Below are positions 1-6,746 of a DNA stretch of 8,203 bases, in pieces; position 1 is the stretch's first letter, and each line of letters opens with the position of its first letter. The notes under the pieces are model-generated. The model did not search any database. It was not told the origin of the DNA and was given only the letters and a program-made list of their open reading frames with translations. The DNA comes from Verrucomicrobiota bacterium (lineage in GTDB: Bacteria; Verrucomicrobiota; Verrucomicrobiia; Verrucomicrobiales; Verrucomicrobiaceae), in assembly GCA_009885275.1 (NCBI GenBank), contig VFKY01000210.1:1-8203 (forward strand), read 5' to 3'. The position numbers and the translations under genes were made by a program.

Positions 1-188
1 AATAGTTGCCATCGTTTTACCGTTTTTTCTTATGGAGGAGCCATGAGTCCGAGATCAGTAACTCAAGGTCTAGCTTCCGTTAGCGCTGACGCTTTTTCGA
101 CTGAAATTATCTACTTTACGGTCAAAGTATGGCTTTTCTGATACATATTAATGGATGCATGCGAAATAGAGTTTCACCTTTTTGCTTT

Positions 189-908
189 ATGATGAAAACA
201 GCCCCTATATACACCCTCCTGTTAACGTTTCTTTTGTCTGCACCACTCCTCGGTGCCGACGAACCTGTTCGCGCTTTAATCGATGACACCCAACCGGGGT
301 TTCGTGATCTCGTGGCTGCTGACTTTGCTAAGGTAAACAGTGCTGACGACACGTGGAGCTGGAAAGATAAAGAGCTTCAATGCACAGGTCAGCCGGTCAG
401 CGTTTTACGAACCGTGAAGGAATTTCGCAATTTTGAAATGGTGGTCGAATGGAGTCATCAAAAACCCGCTGGTAACTCTGGGGTTTTCGTGTGGGTCACC
501 CCTGACTCCATTGCTAAACTCACTGAAGCTGGTAAACCCGGTCTTCCCGCAGGTATCGAAGTGCAGATTTTAGATCACGGATACACTGAAAAAGTGAAAG
601 CTTCTGGGGGAAAGACCGACTGGTTCGGCACCAATGGCGATGTCTTTCCTGTGCGCGTTAAGATGACGCCCTTTCCTCCGCTGTCACCCGATGGCAGTCG
701 CAGCTTTCCCCGCAAGCATCTCGCAAAGGGACACGGAGAATGGAATCAATACTACATTCGTGCGATCAACGGTGAAGTTCGTCTTTGGGTGAACGGTGAA
801 GAGGTTTCGGGCGGCACCGCCTGTGATCCTGCCCAAGGCTATCTTTGTCTGGAGAGCGAAGGTTCACCGATCAACTTCCGCAAACTTCGTATTCGCGAGT
901 TGCCTTGA
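189..908 (+). CDS. Exported DUF1080 / 3-keto-disaccharide hydrolase domain protein
   Basis: A 239-residue protein starting at ATG 189. ATG 192 is equally possible. An in-frame ATG at 129 would add 20 residues ahead of the signal peptide, so I reject it. Residues 1-23 form a Sec signal peptide: one Lys, then a Leu-rich core ending in PLLGA before DEP. The mature part is a single jelly-roll domain of the PF06439 family. Visible family features are NSGVF (about 96-100), GIEVQILD (about 122-129), GEWNQYYI followed by VRLWVNGEEV, and the C-terminal GYLCLESEGSPINFRKLRIREL. The usual N-terminal LFNGKDLSGW-like phrase is degenerate here (GFRDLVAADFAKVN). Family knowledge: such proteins are concanavalin-like domains named for 3-keto-disaccharide hydrolysis. 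They are numerous in Verrucomicrobiota and Planctomycetota, usually periplasmic or extracytoplasmic. The exact substrate cannot be read from the sequence. No Shine-Dalgarno sequence precedes any candidate start. The gene converges on the yheT-like gene, and a REP-like hairpin lies 18 nt past its stop. Confidence 0.9.
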   Translation: MMKTAPIYTLLLTFLLSAPLLGADEPVRALIDDTQPGFRDLVAADFAKVNSADDTWSWKDKELQCTGQPVSVLRTVKEFRNFEMVVEWSHQKPAGNSGVFVWVTPDSIAKLTEAGKPGLPAGIEVQILDHGYTEKVKASGGKTDWFGTNGDVFPVRVKMTPFPPLSPDGSRSFPRKHLAKGHGEWNQYYIRAINGEVRLWVNGEEVSGGTACDPAQGYLCLESEGSPINFRKLRIRELP

Positions 909-921
909 GTTTCATCAACTA

Positions 922-946
922 GGTAGGGCCCCGCTGCGTCGGGGCC
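922..946 (+). repeat. REP-like palindrome, plus-oriented copy (possible terminator)
   Basis: GGTAG (922-926) directly abuts a perfect 7-bp hairpin: GGCCCCG (927-933), loop CTGCGT (934-939), CGGGGCC (940-946). The same architecture recurs on the opposite strand at 1015-1039 with the same loop and foot but a different stem. A GTAG tetranucleotide at the foot of an imperfect or perfect palindrome is the hallmark of REP elements mobilised by RAYT transposase-like proteins; applying that name here is inference. Its place 18 nt after the DUF1080 stop, with a GC-rich stem, also suits a transcription terminator, though only a weak T-containing stretch (GTATTAT) follows. Confidence 0.65.
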
Positions 947-1014
947 GTATTATCTGAGTGTCTCCTGATGAAGCATCGCGGAGGATGTTGAGCAACATCA
1001 AGGCCAAACATTTC

Positions 1015-1039
1015 GGACGAGACGCAGCTCGTCCCTACC
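1015..1039 (-). repeat. REP-like palindrome, minus-oriented copy
   Basis: Read on the minus strand: GGTAG (1039-1035), then stem GGACGAG, loop CTGCGT and stem CTCGTCC (1034-1015). The stem pairs perfectly over 7 bp. It differs from the 927-946 copy at internal stem positions, but each change is compensated, while the foot and the loop are identical. The TAG inside its GTAG foot is the stop codon of the yheT-like gene (1037-1035). It may also help end transcription of the rapA-yheT unit, but no T-run follows on the minus strand. Confidence 0.65.
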
Positions 1040-1982
1040 GTAGATATTGAATGACCCGGCGTTCGGCCCAGTTGTGATCGGAACCCAGTCCATCGAGAAA
1101 GCCGACGTGACCACCGGATGAGGGCGCTTCGAGTGATAGCCATTCATGGGCTTCGGCAATTTCATGGGGGAATGATTCCTCCGAGAGAAAGGGATCGTTA
1201 CGGGCATTCAGCAAAAGGGTGGGTACGTTGATCTTGTGAAGATGTGGGCGTGAGCTCGCCTTTGCCCAATAGTCCTCGGCATCATTGAATCCATGCAACG
1301 GTGCGGTGTAACGATCATCGAATTCTTGAAAACTGCGAATGGCGCGAATGTTTGTCGTATCGAGCTTGCCTGGAAAACGCCGGGCTTTGAGTTCAATTTT
1401 TGCGATCAGGGTTCTGAGGAAGCGATGCAGGTAAAGTCGATTGGAACCAAGCTTATCTAGCACCTTGGCGCAGCTTGCGAGATCGACCGGTGCAGAAATG
1501 GCCGCAGCACTTTTCACGGCAGGATGAGGAGGTGCTTCCCCCAGATACTTCAAGGTGATGTTCCCACCGAGACTGAATCCGATCAGCACCACTTCTTCGT
1601 AGTTCTTCGCTGCATGGTTAATGACCAACCTGAGATCATTGGATTCGCCACTGTGATAAGACCGCACCAAGCGGTTTGTCTCAGCGCCGCATCCACGGAA
1701 GTCCCATGACAGGACATCCCAATGATCTGCTTTTAATGCAGCGCTCATGCTACGAATATAAAGCGCATCAGCGTTGCCTTCGAGACCGTGCGAGAGAATG
1801 GCTAGTCTTCTGTGATTAGATCGGAGCCAGTAGAGATCAAGAAAGTCGCCGTCATCAAGCTCCAGTCTTTCGTGCTCACGCACGTGATGGTGCCGCTGTG
1901 GCAGCAGTGCTGGCAAGATGGTTTGTAGATGTCCGTTTCGCAGCAGAAAAGGTGGATGAAACTGCGAAGCGATAACGGGCAT
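1035..1982 (-). CDS. YheT-type alpha/beta-fold hydrolase
   Basis: A 315-residue cytoplasmic protein of the YheT / COG0429 alpha/beta-hydrolase group, presumed carboxylesterase-like. From ATG 1982, the catalytic triad can be placed at Ser137 in GFSLGGN, Asp263 in NARNDPF and His292 in SSGGHVGFL. The HG oxyanion motif is at 65-66 (SHGLEGNADALYIR). The family signature DFRGCGAETNRL, followed by YHSGESNDL, occupies about 94-116. The N-terminal phrase FHPPFLLRNGHLQTILPAL matches the usual YheT opening, so I prefer ATG 1982. A TTG at 2009 would add nine residues and overlap rapA by 16 nt. The length is normal for the family. The gene begins 11 nt after the rapA stop, so the two are probably co-transcribed. 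The natural substrate is unknown. Its TAG stop lies inside a REP-like element. Confidence 0.92.
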   Translation of the reverse strand: MPVIASQFHPPFLLRNGHLQTILPALLPQRHHHVREHERLELDDGDFLDLYWLRSNHRRLAILSHGLEGNADALYIRSMSAALKADHWDVLSWDFRGCGAETNRLVRSYHSGESNDLRLVINHAAKNYEEVVLIGFSLGGNITLKYLGEAPPHPAVKSAAAISAPVDLASCAKVLDKLGSNRLYLHRFLRTLIAKIELKARRFPGKLDTTNIRAIRSFQEFDDRYTAPLHGFNDAEDYWAKASSRPHLHKINVPTLLLNARNDPFLSEESFPHEIAEAHEWLSLEAPSSGGHVGFLDGLGSDHNWAERRVIQYLR

Positions 1983-1993
1983 GATGAAAGGAG

Positions 1994-4729
1994 TTAAAGC
2001 ATTTTCCAAATCAAGCGGACGGCATCCAGTCGAACTCGGGCAGAATCAATGGCGGTTTCCAGTTCTTCCTTGTGGAGCTTTAATGCAGCAACGTCTTCCG
2101 GTTGGACGTGGTCATTGATTTCTTGTAGATCGCTGAGACGTTCGATTTCTAGGTCGAGTTGATTCTTCAACAGGCTCGATGCCGTTGCGACAATGGCACT
2201 CATCTTTTCCTCTGCCAGAGCTTTGGCTTTGCTCAACATGCCGGGAATGACTTTTTTCTTAACCACTGGGCGATCCAGCAATTTGTTGATATCGCCCTTG
2301 ATGAGTTTGGCTTTCTTCAAAGTCTCGTCATCGCTTTGGTCCGCCATGCTGTGATCGACAACGATACGAATAGGTGTGGCGGAAAGAAACCGATCTACAT
2401 GCAGAGCGGATGGCGCAATGCATTCCACGACAAAGTGAAGTTCCAGCAGGAGGGATTCCTCGGTTGAACCTTTCCAGATGCCGAAGGAGGAATTACCTGA
2501 GACATCGCCGAGCAAGAGATCCAGTGCTCCGCGCACCATGGGATGATCGCCGCTCATGAATCCAATGTCTTCACGACTGATGGCGCGCTTACGATCAAAG
2601 GTAACAGACAATCCTTCGTCTGGCATCGCGGGGAGGCCATTGGTGATGAGGTTACCGGGCATGAGCAGGTAACTGCGTTGCCCAAGATCTTCGATGTGCA
2701 TGCCAAAGTGATCCAGCAGTGTGACAAAAAACTCTTCGAACTTGGTGTTGCTATCGTTGTCTCGGATGAGCTGAATGGTTTCCGCTGCTTTCTCTGGCTT
2801 GCAGGAATTCAATTCCAATAAGCGATCATGACCACGTTCCATTTTTTTGCCAATCTGATCACGAATCTCTTTTGATTGTTTGAGGAATGCCGTGAGTTTT
2901 TTAGCATCGAACGACCCCATCAATTCGGCGAGAGGACTCTCCAGTGCTTTCAGAATGTCGGAGGCTCCATGCAGATTCTTCTCAAAGGCGTTCAAGCCTG
3001 TGTGATACCACTTCGCGAGCACTTCCGATTCCGTGCCCTTGAGATGAGGAGCATGAATATGAATCGTGCTGGTTTGACCAATGCGATCGAGTCGGCCAAT
3101 GCGTTGCTCCAAGAGCTCGGGATTGGTCGGCAGATCAAAGAGCACGAGATGATGGGCGAACTGGAAGTTGCGGCCTTCACTGCCGATCTCTGAACAGAGT
3201 AAAATACGAGCGCCATCTTCTTCGGCAAAGTAGGCTGCGTTACGGTCGCGTTGTAACAATGTTAAATCTTCATGAAACAATGAGCAGTTGATGTTCACTT
3301 CATGCTGAAGCTGTTCGTGAATTTGCTCCACCAGTTCCTTGGTACGACAGATGAGCAGCACTTTTTCTTCCTTCAACTCTTTGAGCAATTTGACGAGCCA
3401 CTTTACCTTTTGCTCCAAGACATCAGCATCAGATGCTGTCTTCAGTTCATGGAGCTTTGCTTTGCGTTCAGGGAAGCCTGACAAGGCAGCGCGTGTATTA
3501 CGGTACATGACGCGTCCGGTGCCGAACTCATCAAGCAACTCCGTGACGAGGCGATCTCGCGCTGGTTCACTGCCTGCGATCAGCTCTTCATACTGCTGAC
3601 GAATGCGGGCAGATTTTTTACCAAAGAGCTCTTGGTCATCATTGCTCTGGGGCTTCTTCAAGAGGAGACGATCCACCGCTTGTGCGACCTCTTCGTAGTG
3701 CAGCGTCTCTTCTGTAAATTGTTCGAGGCTTGTGTAGCGATCAGGATCAAGCAATCGTAAGCGGGCAAAGTGTCCCTCGGGTCCGAGTTGCTGTGGTGTG
3801 GCGGTTAGGAGAAGTAAGCCCTTGGATTTTCCAGCCAACCCTTCCACTAAGGTGTATTGAGGACTCGCTAATGCGGGACTCCATTCCAAGTGATGCGCTT
3901 CATCGACGACCAACAAATCCCAAGCGGCGCTGATGACTTGCTCGGCACGTTTGGGATTGTTCGCGAGATAGTCCACGCTGCAAATCACCAGCTGACTGTC
4001 GAGAAAGGGATTGGTATCCTCGTTGATGCGTTCGATGGATTCGCACCGCTCTTCATCGAAAAGGCTGAACATCAGATTGAACTTTCGCAGCAATTCTACA
4101 AACCATTGATGGATCAGCGGTTCGGGAACGAGAATCAAAATGCGGTCAGCCCGGCCTGTGAGATGGAGGCGATGCAGTATCAACCCGGCTTCAATGGTTT
4201 TACCAAGCCCGACTTCATCCGCGAGCAAGACTCTGGGGACGAGTCTTGATGCTACTTCATTGGCGATATACATTTGATGCGGAATCAAATCGACCCGGCC
4301 TCCGACGTAACCGCGCACAGGGGAATGGCGTAGTTGACTGCGATGCTCCAAGGCTTCGATTCGCAGGTCAAAGGTACGAAGATCATCGACTTGACCGGTG
4401 AGCATTCGATCTTCCGGTGTGCTGAAACTAATTGAGTCAGACAATTCGGCTTCAGGAAGTTTACGCTTATTCGTGTGATAAGTGATGAGCCCATTCATCT
4501 CTGTTAACGATTCCACCACAAGATCTGTGCCATCGTGTGATTTGACGTGGTCGCCATCTTTGAATCGAACACGGCGGAGCGGTGATGTTTTCAAGGCATA
4601 CTGGCGATGCTCATTGGCGGCGGGAAAGAGGACTTCCACTCTGCCGAAGCTTGTTTTTAGAATGATGCCCAGACCGAGTTCTGGTTCGCTGTCACTGACC
4701 CATCGTTGTCCTGCTGCTGGTTCGTCCAT
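1994..4729 (-). CDS. rapA: RNA polymerase-associated SWI2/SNF2 ATPase RapA
   Basis: A 911-residue protein, colinear along its whole length with RapA (HepA) as I remember the E. coli protein (about 968 aa). RapA is an ATP-driven translocase that binds core RNA polymerase and helps recycle stalled or post-termination complexes. N-terminal Tudor-like domains: about 1-105 (AGQRWVSDSEPELGLG at 6-21; DGDHVKSHDGTDLVV). SNF2 ATPase: Walker A DEVGLGKT at 171-178, DEAH box at 276-279, motif III TAT at 309-311. Helicase C half: FHEDLTLLQRDR at about 485-496, CSEIGSEGRNFQFA at 512-525, arginine-finger motif QRIGRLDRIGQ at 542-552. RapA-specific spacer and C-terminal region: about 600-911, ending in a helical LDAVRLI tail. 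All motor residues look intact. The length difference comes mostly from the linker after NTRAALSGFP (about 411-440), roughly 40 residues shorter than in E. coli. ATG 4729 lines up with the RapA N-terminus. No Shine-Dalgarno is present. The gene is divergent from the oxidoreductase gene. Confidence 0.95.
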   Translation of the reverse strand: MDEPAAGQRWVSDSEPELGLGIILKTSFGRVEVLFPAANEHRQYALKTSPLRRVRFKDGDHVKSHDGTDLVVESLTEMNGLITYHTNKRKLPEAELSDSISFSTPEDRMLTGQVDDLRTFDLRIEALEHRSQLRHSPVRGYVGGRVDLIPHQMYIANEVASRLVPRVLLADEVGLGKTIEAGLILHRLHLTGRADRILILVPEPLIHQWFVELLRKFNLMFSLFDEERCESIERINEDTNPFLDSQLVICSVDYLANNPKRAEQVISAAWDLLVVDEAHHLEWSPALASPQYTLVEGLAGKSKGLLLLTATPQQLGPEGHFARLRLLDPDRYTSLEQFTEETLHYEEVAQAVDRLLLKKPQSNDDQELFGKKSARIRQQYEELIAGSEPARDRLVTELLDEFGTGRVMYRNTRAALSGFPERKAKLHELKTASDADVLEQKVKWLVKLLKELKEEKVLLICRTKELVEQIHEQLQHEVNINCSLFHEDLTLLQRDRNAAYFAEEDGARILLCSEIGSEGRNFQFAHHLVLFDLPTNPELLEQRIGRLDRIGQTSTIHIHAPHLKGTESEVLAKWYHTGLNAFEKNLHGASDILKALESPLAELMGSFDAKKLTAFLKQSKEIRDQIGKKMERGHDRLLELNSCKPEKAAETIQLIRDNDSNTKFEEFFVTLLDHFGMHIEDLGQRSYLLMPGNLITNGLPAMPDEGLSVTFDRKRAISREDIGFMSGDHPMVRGALDLLLGDVSGNSSFGIWKGSTEESLLLELHFVVECIAPSALHVDRFLSATPIRIVVDHSMADQSDDETLKKAKLIKGDINKLLDRPVVKKKVIPGMLSKAKALAEEKMSAIVATASSLLKNQLDLEIERLSDLQEINDHVQPEDVAALKLHKEELETAIDSARVRLDAVRLIWKML

Positions 4730-4840
4730 TGATATAAAAAATTAAGGGTGACGAACTTAACGCTGCTCCCACTTCGTGCAATGTCATTTGCATGATTGTC
4801 GCATTTGTTACTTACCAAATTTCGTGCATTGATCGTAACG
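4730..4840. promoter_or_regulatory. Divergent promoter region with dyad and spaced direct repeat
   Basis: This 111-nt gap separates the divergent rapA and oxidoreductase genes and should carry both promoters. Visible structure: an 18-bp dyad at 4803-4820 with arms ATTTG and CAAAT (14 of 18 positions symmetric), and a direct repeat TTCGTGCA(A/T)TG at 4773-4783 and 4821-4831, copies 48 bp apart, on either side of the dyad. I could not assign convincing -35/-10 hexamers on either strand. A TTATAT hexamer on the minus strand lies only 3 nt from the rapA ATG, too close for a normal leadered promoter. Regulator binding here is inference. Confidence 0.4.
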
Positions 4841-5863
4841 ATGAATATGAAAGCCTGGCAAATCAAAACATGCACTGGTCCCAGTGGATTGAGTTTAAAT
4901 GAAATACCGCAGCATCAACCTCGAGCAGGTGAAGTTTTGGTGCGTATTCGAGCTGTTTCATTGAATTATCGCGATCTCAGTGCGACTCGGCGCGAACGTC
5001 CAGGTAATCTACCTTTGCCCTTCACGATTGGTTCAGATGGAGCAGGGGAAGTTACCGCGATTGGCGTTGGTGTGACGAAGTGGAAAGTGGGCGATCGTGT
5101 TATTCCGACCTTCTTTCAAGACTGGCCCGCAGGTGGCATTACCCGAGAGGTCATGGGCACCGCGCTTGGCGGAGCGATGCAGGGTGTCCTTGCGGAATAT
5201 CATGTCGCAGATGAAGACGCATTGGTTTCGATGCCTGATGGACTGAGCTTCGAGGAAGCGGCGACACTACCTTGTGCGGCTCTTACGGCATGGCATGCGC
5301 TGGTGGGACACGGGCATTTGAAATCAGGGGACACCGTCCTGACATTGGGCACGGGTGGTGTTTCTATTTTCGCATTACAGTTCGCGAAGCTTCATGGAGC
5401 ACGAGTGATTATCACCTCCAGCAGCGATGAAAAGTTGGAGAAGGCCCGTGCGTTGGGGGCCGATGAAACGATCAACTATCAAACCAATCCTGACTGGGAG
5501 AAGCAGGTGTTTGCGCTTACTCAAAAACGCGGCGCTGATCATGTTATTGAAGTTGGTGGAGCTGGCACATTGCAGAAGTCCTTGGACGCCGTGCGCTTCG
5601 GTGGGCGAGTCAGCTTGATTGGTGTGCTCACCGGTTTTGAAGGACTGATCAATCCTTGGCCGGTCATTGCCCGAAGTGTTACATTGCAGGGAATCTATGT
5701 TGGATCACGCGAGCATTTTGAAGCGATGAACAAGGCTATTTCGTTGCATAAGATGAAGCCGGTGATTGATCGTGTCTTTGCTTTTGAAGACGCGCAATTG
5801 GCATTCGAGCACATGGCTGCCGGAGCACACTTCGGCAAAGTGGTGATCAAGGGCTTGGCGTGA
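4841..5863 (+). CDS. Zinc-independent medium-chain NAD(P)-dependent oxidoreductase (MDR family)
   Basis: A 340-residue cytoplasmic MDR protein (GroES-like domain plus Rossmann domain). From ATG 4841, the N-terminal part has SLNYRDL at 40-46 and TIGSDGAGEV at about 63-72. The Rossmann cofactor site is GTGGVS at 170-175 in VLTLGTGGVSIFALQFAK, followed by ARVIITSSSDEKLEKA and LGADETINY. The Cys and GHE zinc ligands of classical alcohol dehydrogenases are replaced (NYRD, SDGAGE), so it resembles the quinone-oxidoreductase-like, non-zinc branch (MDR7-type) often annotated simply as alcohol dehydrogenase. Tyr or Ser residues after SSS suggest NADPH rather than NADH, but this is a guess. The start could be ATG 4847, which gives the family-typical MKAWQIK opening. 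An upstream in-frame TTG at 4796 adds 15 residues without family support. Substrate unknown. It converges on the AraC-family gene with a 17-bp tail overlap. Confidence 0.92.
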   Translation: MNMKAWQIKTCTGPSGLSLNEIPQHQPRAGEVLVRIRAVSLNYRDLSATRRERPGNLPLPFTIGSDGAGEVTAIGVGVTKWKVGDRVIPTFFQDWPAGGITREVMGTALGGAMQGVLAEYHVADEDALVSMPDGLSFEEAATLPCAALTAWHALVGHGHLKSGDTVLTLGTGGVSIFALQFAKLHGARVIITSSSDEKLEKARALGADETINYQTNPDWEKQVFALTQKRGADHVIEVGGAGTLQKSLDAVRFGGRVSLIGVLTGFEGLINPWPVIARSVTLQGIYVGSREHFEAMNKAISLHKMKPVIDRVFAFEDAQLAFEHMAAGAHFGKVVIKGLA

Positions 5864-6746
5864 TTGTTTGTCTGGCGCCAGCACGATGGACACTGGGGCG
5901 CCAGCCGATCCATTTTTTGAAGGTCGTGGAAAAAACGAATGCGTTTTGATAACCTACGGCATAGGCAATGGATTCAATTTTCTCATCTGTCGTTGCGAGA
6001 AGTTCTGCTGCATGACGCATGCGAAGGTAGGTCACTTGTCTCATAGGTGAGCGTCCCAACTGCTGAGTGGTAAGGCGACGCAGATGTTCCTCGCTCATGT
6101 GCGATTCGCGGGAGAGAATCTTGAGCGTCCAAGGTTCATGAAGTCGCTGAGCGATCTTTTCCCAGAGCTTGGAAAGTCGTTCATCCATCTGCCAAGGTTG
6201 CGCGAATCGCATGACATAACTTTGCACCAACTCTACCCAATGATGCACAGTGGCCGGACTGGCTTGATCGCCACACTCGGAATGCAATCCGAGTATGGCC
6301 AATCGCAGGGGGTCACCTTCAAACTTGGCGAGTACCGGGGAGCTAACAGAAACGATGGGACGTTGTTCGGACACCGCTTGATACCGCACCCAGGCAAAGC
6401 TCCATGGCTTGCCTTTCACGGCATGAAACGCATTGAGTGTATGAGGAGGCAGGAGACAGGCCATGCCAGATTTGCAGACCTGCCAACGACCATCAATAAG
6501 GATGCGCCCTTCGCCGCCGAAGCAGGCCATAAAATAGGTGCCGCTCTGTTTCATTCGCACGATGGAGTAGGGGGCCAGAGCTTCGGCGATACCAATGTGA
6601 GCAATGCGATACTGGCTTAGGGCACTGCATACAGGAGAATCCTTCAGCCAATCACGAGTATCATCTGCACTTGCTCGCACCACGATCTGTGTCGTGTTAG
6701 CTCCGAGAATGTGTGTTTCAGATAGGTCTTGGTGCTTTTGGCTCAT
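5847..6746 (-). CDS. AraC/XylS-family transcriptional regulator with cupin-type sensor domain
   Basis: A 299-residue DNA-binding protein from ATG 6746. An in-frame TTG at 6764 would add six residues with no supporting signal. The N-terminal half (about 54-124) looks like an AraC-type cupin ligand-binding domain: SGTYFMACFGGEGRILIDGRW, then LPPHTLNAFHAVKGKPWSFAWVRY. The C-terminal domain (about 199-287) has the two helix-turn-helix units of the family: LKILSRESHMSEEHLRRLTTQQLG for the first, and IESIAYAVGYQNAFVFSTTFKKWIGWRPSVHR for the second, which carries the conserved AYAVGY..FSxxFKK pattern. The sensor-first, HTH-last order and length are typical of sugar-responsive regulators; the inducer is unknown. 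It is divergent from the PEP-hydrolase-family gene across a 91-nt gap holding a dyad, so that gene and the thuA-like gene are the natural targets (inference). The oxidoreductase gene, overlapping its tail, could be another. Confidence 0.92.
   Translation of the reverse strand: MSQKHQDLSETHILGANTTQIVVRASADDTRDWLKDSPVCSALSQYRIAHIGIAEALAPYSIVRMKQSGTYFMACFGGEGRILIDGRWQVCKSGMACLLPPHTLNAFHAVKGKPWSFAWVRYQAVSEQRPIVSVSSPVLAKFEGDPLRLAILGLHSECGDQASPATVHHWVELVQSYVMRFAQPWQMDERLSKLWEKIAQRLHEPWTLKILSRESHMSEEHLRRLTTQQLGRSPMRQVTYLRMRHAAELLATTDEKIESIAYAVGYQNAFVFSTTFKKWIGWRPSVHRAGARQTITPSP
5872..5904 (+). terminator. Hairpin just past the oxidoreductase stop, inside the araC-like 3' end
   Basis: An 8-bp perfect stem, CTGGCGCC (5872-5879) with GGCGCCAG (5897-5904), encloses a 17-nt loop and begins 9 nt after the oxidoreductase stop. 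A run of six T lies at about 5913-5918, some nine bases past the stem, too far for a textbook intrinsic terminator. The left arm plus one base is also a self-palindrome (CTGGCGCCAG, 5872-5881). The hairpin lies within coding DNA of the convergent regulator (the RPSVHRAGARQ region). It may end plus-strand transcription, or simply reflect GC-rich coding sequence. Confidence 0.35.

Noticed and set aside
1..128. 3' end of an upstream gene at the left edge
   Set aside because: No open frame of useful length enters from position 1 on either strand with recognisable protein sequence.
129..188. N-terminal extension of the DUF1080 protein from ATG 129
   Set aside because: It would place 20 residues before a clean signal peptide that begins at Met 189/192; nothing upstream supports initiation there.
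3229..3244. GTAGGCTGCGTTAC inside rapA as a third REP-like copy
   Set aside because: It has the CTGCGT word but no complementary 7-bp arms, and it lies in conserved coding sequence (AAYFAEEDG region).
3890..4249. 119-codon plus-strand open frame inside rapA
   Set aside because: It is antisense to the SNF2 ATPase core with no family resemblance; a coding shadow of rapA.
4730..4740. TTATAT on the minus strand as the rapA -10 box
   Set aside because: It ends about 3 nt before the rapA ATG and has no convincing -35 partner, so it would require an essentially leaderless transcript.
6084..6620. 178-codon plus-strand open frame antisense to the AraC-family gene
   Set aside because: It lies entirely inside the regulator gene, shows no domain-like sequence, and the opposite strand has unmistakable AraC motifs.
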